A model generated the notes under the pieces. That model worked only from the letters and a program-made list of their open reading frames with translations, was not told the DNA's origin and did no database searches. From a bacterium 336/3 (GTDB lineage Bacteria; Bacteroidota; Bacteroidia; Cytophagales; Thermonemataceae): 64,000 nt of DNA. Where the stretch lies: contig LJIE01000001.1 in assembly GCA_001281695.1 (NCBI GenBank), positions 2,308,586 to 2,372,585 on the forward strand, written 5' to 3'. Positions 15,348-22,967 of the stretch are shown here, in pieces. The translations under genes and the position numbers were made by a program. Position 1 is the first letter of the stretch. Every line of letters begins with the position of its first letter.

Positions 15348-17414
15348 TTAACTAATTTTTGCTCCATTCCAGATGGCTGCTGAAGGCTCAATAAATTTAA
15401 GACTTCCGTCTTTGTCTTCAGCCATTAAAATCATCCCATTAGACATTTCGCCCATCATTTTACGAGGAGCAAGGTTACAAAGTACACAAACCTGTTTTCC
15501 TACAACTTCTTCAGGGGAGAAATGTTTGGCAATACCACTTAAAACTACTCTTTCATCAATGCCCGTATCTAGTAAAAGTTTTAATAATTTATCAGATTTA
15601 GGCATTTTTTCGGCTTTTAGTACCGTAGCCACACGAATATCTAATTTTGCAAAATCGTCATAAGTAATCTCTGAAGCCAAAGGCTGAGGCTTTTTGCTGT
15701 CTAATTCATTCATTTTTTCTCTTTCTGCTAAGATGTTTAGTTGTTTCTGTATGGTTTCATCTTCAATTTTTTCGAATAATAAACCTGCCTGCTCAATTTT
15801 CTGTCCTGAAATAAGCAAATCCTGATTTCCGAGTTCATTCCAGTAAAATTTGCCAACTCCTAAAGCCTTTTGAAGCTTTTGAGCTGTAAAAGGCAAAAAT
15901 GGCTCTATTAAAAATGCCAGATTAGCTGTTAATTGCAAAGCCAAATGCAATACATTTTCGATACGGGCTTTGTTTCCTTCAAAGTCTTTGGCAAGTTTCC
16001 AAGGCTCATTTTCTTGGAAATATTTGTTTCCAATACTTGAAAGCTCCATAATATAGCCCAAAGCCTCACGGAAACGATAATTTTCGATACTTTCACCAAT
16101 TTTACTGGGGAATGTTTTCAAACTTTCAACCAAATCAATATCTACTTTCTCCAAATCGTTGAGAGGAGGTACAACACCATCAAAGTATTTTTGAGTAAGT
16201 GTAAGGACTCTATTTACGAAATTACCTAAATTTGAGACTAATTCGTTGTTGTTTCTATCTTGGAAATCTTTCCAAGTGAAATTGTTGTCTTTGGTTTCAG
16301 GGGCGTTGGCTGTGAGCACATAACGTAAAACATCCTGTTTACCTTCAAATTCTCTCAAATATTCATCTAACCACACAGCCCTATTCTTTGAAGTCGAAAT
16401 TTTTGCATCAGCTAAATTTAAAAACTCATTAGCAGGGACATTTTCTGGCAAAATGTAAGAGCCTTCAGCCTTTAAAATAGCAGGAAAAAGAATACAGTGG
16501 AATACAATATTATCTTTTCCAATAAAATGTACCAATTTGGTGCTTTCATCTTTCCAGTAAGGCTTCCAAGCGTCAGCATCAGCATTTTTTTGAGCAAAAT
16601 AGTCTTTGGTTGCTGAAATGTAGCCAATAGGGGCATCAAACCAAACATACATTACCTTTCCTTCTGTATTTGGAATAGGCAAGGGAACACCCCAATCCAA
16701 GTCTCTTGTCATGGGTCGAGGTTGTAAACCTGCATCCAACCACGATTTACACTGACCATAGACATTGGTTTTCCATTCTTTATGACCCTCTAAAATCCAT
16801 TCTTTGAGCCAAGCTTCATATTTATCCAAAGGGAAATACCAGTGTTTGGTTTCTTTTTTGATAGGAGTGGCATCGGAGAGTTTAGAACGTGGATTGATAA
16901 GTTTATCTGGAGTTAGAGAGGTTCCACAATTCTCACATTGGTCGCCATAGGCATCAGGATTGTTACAAACAGGACAAGTACCTACAATGTATCTATCAGC
17001 TAAAAATTTATTAGCAATAGGGTCAAAATACTGCTCTGAAGTATCTTCTACAAAAACACCTTTATCATACAAAGTTTTGAAAATTTCTCTGGAAGTTTCG
17101 TGATGAATAGGTTTTGATGTTCTTGAGTAAATATCGAAACTAATCCCAAACTCTTTGAAAGAATCTCCAATAATTTTGTCATATTTATCTACAACTTGTT
17201 GTACTGTAATGCCTTCTTTGGCAGCCCTGATGGTTACAGGAACGCCATGCTCATCTGAGCCACAAATAAACAATACATCTTCATTTTTGAGTCTCAAATA
17301 ACGACAATAAATATCGGCAGGGATGTAAACTCCAGCCAAATGACCTATATGAACGCCTCCATTGGCATAGGGCAACGCTGCTGTAACTGTATAACGCTGG
17401 AAATTTTTTGACAT
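15348..17414 (-). CDS. metG: Methionyl-tRNA synthetase with C-terminal tRNA-binding domain
   Basis: Charges tRNA-Met; essential and cytoplasmic. The 688-residue chain has the class I HIGH motif ([10 protein letters not shown], residues 19-28), a zinc-binding insert with CPVC and CENC pairs, and the KMSKS loop in the variant form KISTSKN. The anticodon-binding helical domain follows, and the last 110 residues or so ([20 protein letters not shown] onward) form the OB-fold tRNA-binding domain that is fused in this group. It is preceded by the DUF3027-like gene with a 41-base gap. Confidence 0.97.
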   Translation of the reverse strand: MSKNFQRYTVTAALPYANGGVHIGHLAGVYIPADIYCRYLRLKNEDVLFICGSDEHGVPVTIRAAKEGITVQQVVDKYDKIIGDSFKEFGISFDIYSRTSKPIHHETSREIFKTLYDKGVFVEDTSEQYFDPIANKFLADRYIVGTCPVCNNPDAYGDQCENCGTSLTPDKLINPRSKLSDATPIKKETKHWYFPLDKYEAWLKEWILEGHKEWKTNVYGQCKSWLDAGLQPRPMTRDLDWGVPLPIPNTEGKVMYVWFDAPIGYISATKDYFAQKNADADAWKPYWKDESTKLVHFIGKDNIVFHCILFPAILKAEGSYILPENVPANEFLNLADAKISTSKNRAVWLDEYLREFEGKQDVLRYVLTANAPETKDNNFTWKDFQDRNNNELVSNLGNFVNRVLTLTQKYFDGVVPPLNDLEKVDIDLVESLKTFPSKIGESIENYRFREALGYIMELSSIGNKYFQENEPWKLAKDFEGNKARIENVLHLALQLTANLAFLIEPFLPFTAQKLQKALGVGKFYWNELGNQDLLISGQKIEQAGLLFEKIEDETIQKQLNILAEREKMNELDSKKPQPLASEITYDDFAKLDIRVATVLKAEKMPKSDKLLKLLLDTGIDERVVLSGIAKHFSPEEVVGKQVCVLCNLAPRKMMGEMSNGMILMAEDKDGSLKFIEPSAAIWNGAKIS

Positions 17415-17455
17415 TTCTTCTTTTATTTTAAAATTACATATTAAGTGATGAATAT

Positions 17456-18160
17456 TTATTCATCCAAATTTAAATCTAAACTATAATTTTCACAACTAGA
17501 CTTTACACCCACTACTTTTCCATCGTACAAAGATAGATGATTACTACATAATCCATAATCCCAAAAATAAAATCTACCTGTTATAGATAAAAAGTAAGCA
17601 CAATTCCTACAATGATTATCAAAACTTTCTTGAGGCACTATATTCTCCCATCTTTCATGAGCCTGCTCTGAATGCAAACTCATCATTTCTTCTTGTGTGG
17701 TAAATTCTTCAGCAACATATGGGAGCCATGTACCATCTTGAGAAATAAGTAAATGCTTTTCTTTATTGGAATCATAAACTTTAAAAGCTGGAAAATCTAT
17801 TCCCTGATTAAAAATATCTATTTGATAGCCATCATCAAATACAACAGAATAGTCAATTCCTATAATATGAACAATCTGGGTTATCTTCTTTCCTACCAAA
17901 AATGCTAAATACTCATCATTATGTTCTTCATCTTCATAAGAACCTGTCATAAAAACACCATTATGTTGTAAACGCCATGCCGCTGATTCAGTTTCTAACC
18001 TCCACTCAGGTTTTTGATTCCCATTTATAATTAAATCAAAATTTGTAGAAAACTTACTACAATTAATTTTAAGGTGTCCAGCATAACCACAATATGCTTC
18101 CAAACAAAATAAATCAATAAAATTATTTAAAGGGTTTTCATACATAATGAATTTATTCAA
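17456..18160 (-). CDS. Cytoplasmic protein with C-terminal cysteine motif, DUF3027-like
   Basis: A 234-residue protein with no signal peptide. The last 50 residues carry [20 protein letters not shown] followed by [14 protein letters not shown] and a further Cys (SSCENYS), a pattern I recall from DUF3027 proteins (C-x-x-C, then DWG-x-C-x-N-x-x-S-x-x-D-G-x-V). The four Cys could bind a metal. The N-terminal part has beta-rich segments ([21 protein letters not shown]) without a known name. It is the first gene of the minus-strand run toward metG and diverges from the OmpA-family gene. Function unknown. Confidence 0.6.
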   Translation of the reverse strand: MNKFIMYENPLNNFIDLFCLEAYCGYAGHLKINCSKFSTNFDLIINGNQKPEWRLETESAAWRLQHNGVFMTGSYEDEEHNDEYLAFLVGKKITQIVHIIGIDYSVVFDDGYQIDIFNQGIDFPAFKVYDSNKEKHLLISQDGTWLPYVAEEFTTQEEMMSLHSEQAHERWENIVPQESFDNHCRNCAYFLSITGRFYFWDYGLCSNHLSLYDGKVVGVKSSCENYSLDLNLDE

Positions 18161-18199
18161 TTAAACCACAAAAATACATATTTCTTGCAAGAAAGATAT

Positions 18200-18228
18200 T
18201 TGGATATCAAGATATTTTTTTATTTTTG
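18200..18228 (+). promoter_or_regulatory. Bacteroidota-type promoter for the OmpA-family gene
   Basis: TTG at 18200-18202 and TATTTTTG at 18221-18228 with an 18-base spacer, 26 bases before the ATG. The match to TTG / TAnnTTTG is good; the spacer is slightly short. Confidence 0.55.
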
Positions 18229-18254
18229 GAAAATGTAATATACTTCAAAAATCT

Positions 18255-19232
18255 ATGCGTAAAATATTTATTATTGCTTTGGGATTAGGTATAAGCCTGC
18301 AAACAAGCGTATTAGCTCAAAGAGGTTCTTTAGAAAGTGAAAGTGAAACCTATAATTTGGATATTTTAAAGGTAAAAATGAATGTGTCTGTGATAGATGC
18401 GGATAAAAAAACACCTTTAAAAGCTAAAATTGAGGTAAGAGATGTAGTTGAAAAGACAACAGTTCATGAAAGCCAGCCTGCTGATGGTAAGGCAGATTTT
18501 ACACTAAGACGTAATAAAGTTTATAACCTGCGTCTCTCAGCCCCTAAATTTGAGGATAGCCTGATTGTACTAGATTTAGCAAAAGATGTATCCACAGACC
18601 AAGTCATAGAATTAAATCCTAAAAGAAGTGTGATAGAAATCAATGTTTCGGATATGGAAACAGGAGATGGGTTGCCTTTTGGTGTTACACTTACAAACAA
18701 AAATAGAAATGAAGTGATTGTTTTAGACCCCAAAGATGGTAACAATGGTAAATATAAGGTTCGTTTACGTGATGATGATGAATATGAATTGGAAGTGAAA
18801 AACCCCAAAGAATATATTTTCTACTCCAATACAGTTTCTTCTAAAAAAACATCAAAATTAGCTGTAAAACTTCATACACTTACTGTTGGAGCTAAAATCC
18901 CTTTGTATAACATTACATTTGAGACAGCAAAATGGGACTTAAATGATAATTCTCAAAGAGAGTTAGACCGTATTGTAAAATTACTGAAAGATAACCCTAA
19001 AGCTCGTATTGAGATCGGAGCCCATACAGATGATAAAGGTTCAGCTTCATATAACTTACAACTTTCTCAAAAGAGAGCAAAATCTGTATTTAATTATTTA
19101 GTTACCAAAAAAATACCTGCTCAACGATTTGTAGCGAAAGGCTATGGGAAAGAGCGTCCTGTGGCTTCTAATGATACAGAAGAGGGAAGAGCAGCCAACA
19201 GACGTTTCGATTTGACTGTATTGAGTTTATAA
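18255..19232 (+). CDS. OmpA-family peptidoglycan-binding outer-membrane protein
   Basis: A 325-residue protein with signal peptide (MRKIFIIALGLGISLQTSVLAQ). Residues of about 38-205 form two repeated Ig-like/carboxypeptidase-regulatory-like units (VSVIDADKKTPLKAKIEVRD and INVSDMETGDGLPFGVTL). The C-terminal OmpA domain begins near 215 with YNITFETAKWDLNDNS and contains the peptidoglycan-binding block IGAHTDDKGSASYNLQLSQKR and the closing GRAANRRFDLTV. No N-terminal beta barrel is present, so it is probably periplasmic or peripherally attached and links envelope to peptidoglycan. It has a promoter and a terminator of its own. Confidence 0.88.
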   Translation: MRKIFIIALGLGISLQTSVLAQRGSLESESETYNLDILKVKMNVSVIDADKKTPLKAKIEVRDVVEKTTVHESQPADGKADFTLRRNKVYNLRLSAPKFEDSLIVLDLAKDVSTDQVIELNPKRSVIEINVSDMETGDGLPFGVTLTNKNRNEVIVLDPKDGNNGKYKVRLRDDDEYELEVKNPKEYIFYSNTVSSKKTSKLAVKLHTLTVGAKIPLYNITFETAKWDLNDNSQRELDRIVKLLKDNPKARIEIGAHTDDKGSASYNLQLSQKRAKSVFNYLVTKKIPAQRFVAKGYGKERPVASNDTEEGRAANRRFDLTVLSL

Positions 19233-19255
19233 AAAAACATTAAAACAAAAAAAAG

Positions 19256-19282
19256 GCAGATAAGAATTTATCTGCTTTTTTT
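19256..19282. terminator. Bidirectional intrinsic terminator
   Basis: Stem GCAGATAA (19256-19263) with TTATCTGC (19268-19275), loop GAAT, with A run before and T run after. It separates the OmpA-family gene from the converging anti-sigma gene. Confidence 0.85.
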
Positions 19283-19283
19283 A

Positions 19284-20342
19284 TTATCTGGTGTTATAAC
19301 TAAAGCCTGTTCGTAAGCCAAATCCCGAAAGTTGGGTGCCCGACAAACCAATGCTTTGCACTGGTATCCTGTAATAAGGTTGTAGGTTTATTTGGCTATT
19401 TTTACTAATTTTTATATCGTAACTTACACCCAAATTGATAGAAGAAATACTCAATTCTGGGTTGTTATTGACTACATTTCCAATGGTTTCTTTGATTAAA
19501 AGAGTGTTAGAAACCCCACCACTCACAGCCACATTTTTCGCTACTTTTACTTTTGCTTCAAGAGGAATTTCAATCGTATTTAATTTTACTTTTACATCTG
19601 GATTAATAGAACTTGGTGATGAAAGAGTATTAATGGCGTTTACAGGCATATTAGATGACCAAGGAGTATAATTGATGCCTGATAAAACACTCACATTCTT
19701 TGAAAGAGCTACTTCATGTGTATAACCTAAACCTGCTTGTAAACCATTAGGACTGATAACAGGAGATAAAGCCACTCCAAAAGATTGACGTTTGCGTTTG
19801 TTTTTCTTAGATACTTGGTTGGCTACAAAGCTCGAATCAATCACAAATGCTTTTGCAGGTTTCAAATCCTTAGAAAAATCGTTATGAAAATATTTATCTT
19901 GAAATCTTCTATCAAAATTTATTGCAATAGTTTGCTCCTCTTTTTGAGATACAGGAACGATTAATTTTTTCTCAACAAAAGGTTTGATGATTTTTTTAGG
20001 CTCCTGATACACATAAGAATCATTTTTCTGTTCTTTTTGACGAGGAGAAACATCTGTTTTTTTCTCTGCTTTTTTCAAAAAATTTATACTATTTTCTGCA
20101 TATAACGGAATGTGGTTATCAACAGAATTGTTTGTATAAAGATAATACACCAAATAACCAAATAACCCTACTACAAAAACGGCTGCAATTTTATCCAATT
20201 GCCACCACCAAATAAAAGCTCTTTGACTATGGTCTTCTTTATCTAATTTTTTTTCTAAATCGTCCCATGCTTGCTCATCAAACTCTGGTTGTAGATGGGC
20301 AAGTTTATCTTTAACAAAATGATCTATTTCAAATTTCTTCAT
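19284..20342 (-). CDS. Candidate trans-envelope anti-sigma factor with C-terminal beta-barrel-like domain
   Basis: A 352-residue protein in three parts: a cytoplasmic N-terminus (1-50, acidic, with EQAWDDLEKKLDKED), one membrane helix (52-70, IAAVFVVGLFGYLVYYLY), a charged periplasmic linker (71-185) and a C-terminal part (186-352) of alternating strands like an eight-stranded outer-membrane barrel (FGVALSPVISPNGLQAGLGY to GFGLRTGFSYNTR). Its start overlaps the stop of the sigma gene by four bases (ATGA), the usual coupling of ECF sigma and anti-sigma genes. The layout resembles the dual membrane-spanning anti-sigma factors described in Bacteroides thetaiotaomicron. The anti-sigma role is inferred from context; the barrel topology has not been modelled. 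Confidence 0.75.
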   Translation of the reverse strand: MKKFEIDHFVKDKLAHLQPEFDEQAWDDLEKKLDKEDHSQRAFIWWWQLDKIAAVFVVGLFGYLVYYLYTNNSVDNHIPLYAENSINFLKKAEKKTDVSPRQKEQKNDSYVYQEPKKIIKPFVEKKLIVPVSQKEEQTIAINFDRRFQDKYFHNDFSKDLKPAKAFVIDSSFVANQVSKKNKRKRQSFGVALSPVISPNGLQAGLGYTHEVALSKNVSVLSGINYTPWSSNMPVNAINTLSSPSSINPDVKVKLNTIEIPLEAKVKVAKNVAVSGGVSNTLLIKETIGNVVNNNPELSISSINLGVSYDIKISKNSQINLQPYYRIPVQSIGLSGTQLSGFGLRTGFSYNTR

Positions 20343-20908
20343 GGTATTATCGCTTCAAAGTATATTTTTTTTTCTTCTAAAAGACGCTTTTGTAAAATTT
20401 GTCTGGCTTTATGTAAATTCGATTTTGAAGTTCCTACACTAATTTGTAATGTTTTTGAAATTTCATCGTGTGAGTATCCTTCTATGGCATATAAGTTAAA
20501 CACAGTTCTGTATGAGGGTGGGAGGGCTTGTACCAACTGCAAAATATCTTGTTCTGAAAGATGGTCGAGTGCCGAAGCCTCCACTTCTGTATTCATAGCT
20601 TCTTGATAATCTGCCGAATACAAAAAAGATTTATTTTTTCTTAGATAATCAATGGCTGTGTTGATGAGTATTCTACGTAACCACGCTTTAAAATTGAAAG
20701 GAGGAGATAGTAAATGAAGTTTATTAAAAACCTTTAAAAATGAATCATTTAAAATTTCTTGAGCTTCCTCCGAACTATTAGCATAACGCAAACAAATACT
20801 CATCGCATACGGAAAACAACCTTTATACAAGCCTTTTTGGCTTTGCCGGTCTTTTCGTATGCAACCTTCTATAAGTTCTAATAATTGAGGGTTTTCCTCT
20901 AAGTTCAT
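20339..20908 (-). CDS. ECF-type RNA polymerase sigma factor
   Basis: A 189-residue sigma-70 family protein with region 2 (AMSICLRYANSSEEAQEILNDSFLKVFNKL) and region 4 (LVQALPPSYRTVFNLYAIEGYSHDEISKTLQISVGTSKSNLHKAR) and no other domain, as in ECF sigma factors. It directs RNA polymerase to a small set of promoters once freed from its anti-sigma factor. The partner gene overlaps its last four bases. Divergent genes 131 bases away encode an LVIVD lipoprotein and a barrel-like protein, likely regulon members. The shared intergenic region contains an inverted repeat. Confidence 0.93.
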   Translation of the reverse strand: MNLEENPQLLELIEGCIRKDRQSQKGLYKGCFPYAMSICLRYANSSEEAQEILNDSFLKVFNKLHLLSPPFNFKAWLRRILINTAIDYLRKNKSFLYSADYQEAMNTEVEASALDHLSEQDILQLVQALPPSYRTVFNLYAIEGYSHDEISKTLQISVGTSKSNLHKARQILQKRLLEEKKIYFEAIIP

Positions 20909-20952
20909 AACACTTTTTAATATTCCTCCACAAAACGAATCAATTTACAAAA

Positions 20953-20991
20953 TGGTTGCCTCAAAAAAATAATTTTTTTTCAAAGCAACCA
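20953..20991. promoter_or_regulatory. Inverted repeat in the divergent region of the sigma locus
   Basis: TGGTTGC (20953-20959) and GCAACCA (20985-20991) are perfect complements around an A/T-rich centre that is itself partly self-complementary (AAAAAAT, ATTTTTT). It sits midway between the sigma gene and the LVIVD gene. It could be an operator or a transcript hairpin; no T tract supports termination. Confidence 0.45.
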
Positions 20992-21039
20992 AATGAATAT
21001 AACCTTGCGTTTTTGTGGCAAAACTAAAACTCAAAAACC

Positions 21040-22296
21040 ATGAAAAGAATTTTAATGATTTTAATTCCACTAGCCTTTTTTTGGAGTTGTAAAGACACCT
21101 GTAAACAAACTTACACTTATACTATTCCTGTACCTGTTTATTTGTCTAATGCAGATTATGAAAAAGAAAATGGGCGATGGAAAGAACCACAGCTCATATT
21201 ATCTACAGGAAAAATATTTGTAAGAGGGCAGTATATTTTGATAGTTGAAAAAGAAAAGGGTGTTCATTTTATAGATAATAGCAATAGCAATGCTCCTAAA
21301 AATATAGGATTCCTGCAAGTTTATGGAAATGCAGATATCGCTGTAAAAGGCAATACTTTGTATCTGGACAGCCACAGAGATTTGTTGTATTTTGATATTA
21401 CAGACATCAATAAACCTATAAAAATAGGTAAAAATGAAAATGTTTTTGAACACAAAAGATTAGCCTTTACAAATGGTATGCGAGATTCCATAGCTATTCG
21501 TTTTGAAACCAAACAAATAACCACTACAAGAAATTGTAGTGAGCCTCACATGATACCTTTTTTTGGCGGAACAGCAAATACAACCCTTTCATCATCTTCA
21601 AGTGGTGGGAGTCAAAATCAAGGGGGTTCTTCTGAAACTTCTTCAAGTGGAAATCAAAATCAGGCAGGTTCTATGGCTTCCTTTATTGCAGTAGGTAACT
21701 ATCTTTATACTGTTGAACCTGATAAAATGTATGTATTTGACATCTCAAATGGTCAAAAAACAACTTTAATCAACACCATAAAATTAGATTGGGGCGTAGA
21801 AACTGTATTTGCCTCTGATGGGAAACTGTTTTTAGGAACAATGACAGGTATGAGAATTTATAGCCTACAGACACCTATCAATCCTCAATTTTTGGGTGTT
21901 TTTGAGCATCCTATAGCCTGCGACCCTGTGGTGGTACAAAATAATTTGGCTTATGTTACCACTCGTTCAGGCAATATATGTGCAAATGCTCAGAATCAGT
22001 TGGATATCGTTTCAATTGCTGACCCACAAAATCCACAACTCATCAAAAGCTATGAAATGCAAAATCCACATGGATTGGCTGTAAAAGGTGATGATTTGAT
22101 TGTTTGTGAAGGGGCTTTTGGTTTCAAAAAATTTGATGTGAATGACCCTAAAAATATCATTTTACAAAAAAAGAACTCAGAACTTTATAGTTTTGATGTA
22201 ATTATGCTCCCTAACAGTTTCTTAATAGCCAGTCGTAGTGGAATATACCAGTATAATTATGATTTTCAATTGATTAGTCAAATTTCAAACCTTTAA
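21040..22296 (+). CDS. LVIVD-repeat surface lipoprotein
   Basis: A 418-residue lipoprotein with signal peptide and lipobox (PLAFFWSC, Cys17). The body is a beta-propeller-like array of LVIVD repeats, visible as GNADIAVKGNTLYLDSHRDL, LYTVEPDKMYVFDISN, VVVQNNLAYVTTRSGN and HGLAVKGDDLIVCEGAFGF. A low-complexity Ser/Gly/Asn/Gln insert at about 185-210 interrupts it. In Bacteroidota such proteins are commonly found beside ECF sigma and anti-sigma pairs, as here. The ligand is unknown; it may supply the surface input or be an output of the sigma system. The following gene starts 7 bases later. Confidence 0.85.
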   Translation: MKRILMILIPLAFFWSCKDTCKQTYTYTIPVPVYLSNADYEKENGRWKEPQLILSTGKIFVRGQYILIVEKEKGVHFIDNSNSNAPKNIGFLQVYGNADIAVKGNTLYLDSHRDLLYFDITDINKPIKIGKNENVFEHKRLAFTNGMRDSIAIRFETKQITTTRNCSEPHMIPFFGGTANTTLSSSSSGGSQNQGGSSETSSSGNQNQAGSMASFIAVGNYLYTVEPDKMYVFDISNGQKTTLINTIKLDWGVETVFASDGKLFLGTMTGMRIYSLQTPINPQFLGVFEHPIACDPVVVQNNLAYVTTRSGNICANAQNQLDIVSIADPQNPQLIKSYEMQNPHGLAVKGDDLIVCEGAFGFKKFDVNDPKNIILQKKNSELYSFDVIMLPNSFLIASRSGIYQYNYDFQLISQISNL

Positions 22297-22303
22297 AAAA
22301 AAT

Positions 22304-22858
22304 ATGAAAATTTTATTTGTTGCAATTTCAACATTATTTATTTCTCTACAGGCTTTTTCGCAAGATAGCCTCAAAAAACAAACAGAATATAAAAAAAGCC
22401 GATTTTGGCACAATTCCGAGACAGGTTTTTCGGTTGGGAATGCAAATTATTTCTCTAATGGGTTTCATTTTCAGACCATTAACGGTTTTCGGGTGTACAA
22501 AAACGCCTATTTAGGTCTTGCAACTGGCTTGGATATGTACAGAGATGCAACGTTATTGCCTGTGTTGCTACATGCTCGTTGGGATTTTTTGCCTGAAAAG
22601 CGAATAAGCCCTTATGTTGGAGTTTCAGGGGGTAGAACTTTCGGTTTGACACAAGTGGACAATATATATAGCCTCAAAGGTGGTCTTACAGGAGAAATTT
22701 CGACAGGTTTCAAAGTAAATAGAGGTAATGGTTCTGGCTATACTTTTAGCTTGGGTTATCGTTATCAGAAATTTCAAGAAAAATTGAATGTGCTTGGAGA
22801 AAGAACCACTGATTATAGTTTAAACAGATTTGTTATCAGAACAGGTTTCTTTTTCTAA
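22304..22858 (+). CDS. Outer-membrane beta-barrel-like protein
   Basis: A 184-residue protein with signal peptide (MKILFVAISTLFISLQAFSQ). The mature chain alternates short beta strands with polar turns (TGFSVGNANYFSNGFHFQT, VYKNAYLGLATGLDMY, RISPYVGVSGGRTFGL, GYTFSLGYRYQKF) and ends on an aromatic strand (NRFVIRTGFFF) with the terminal Phe typical of barrel proteins. It lies 7 bases after the LVIVD gene and is surely co-transcribed. Its strands resemble those of the C-terminal part of the anti-sigma candidate in style, though not clearly in sequence. Pore or binding function unknown. Confidence 0.7.
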   Translation: MKILFVAISTLFISLQAFSQDSLKKQTEYKKSRFWHNSETGFSVGNANYFSNGFHFQTINGFRVYKNAYLGLATGLDMYRDATLLPVLLHARWDFLPEKRISPYVGVSGGRTFGLTQVDNIYSLKGGLTGEISTGFKVNRGNGSGYTFSLGYRYQKFQEKLNVLGERTTDYSLNRFVIRTGFFF

Positions 22859-22915
22859 ATCTGATATTTAAAAACAATTTACTACAAAACTATTTAATAT
22901 TATGATTTAAATGAT

Positions 22916-22944
22916 AAAAGAGTTCTAAAACTTAGAACTCTTTT
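22916..22944. terminator. Bidirectional terminator with perfect 13-bp stem
   Basis: AAAAGAGTTCTAA (22916-22928) pairs with 22932-22944, loop AAC. It separates the LVIVD/barrel operon from the converging T9SS gene. Confidence 0.85.
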
Positions 22945-22967
22945 ATGCTTGTTTTATGTATGTTTAT

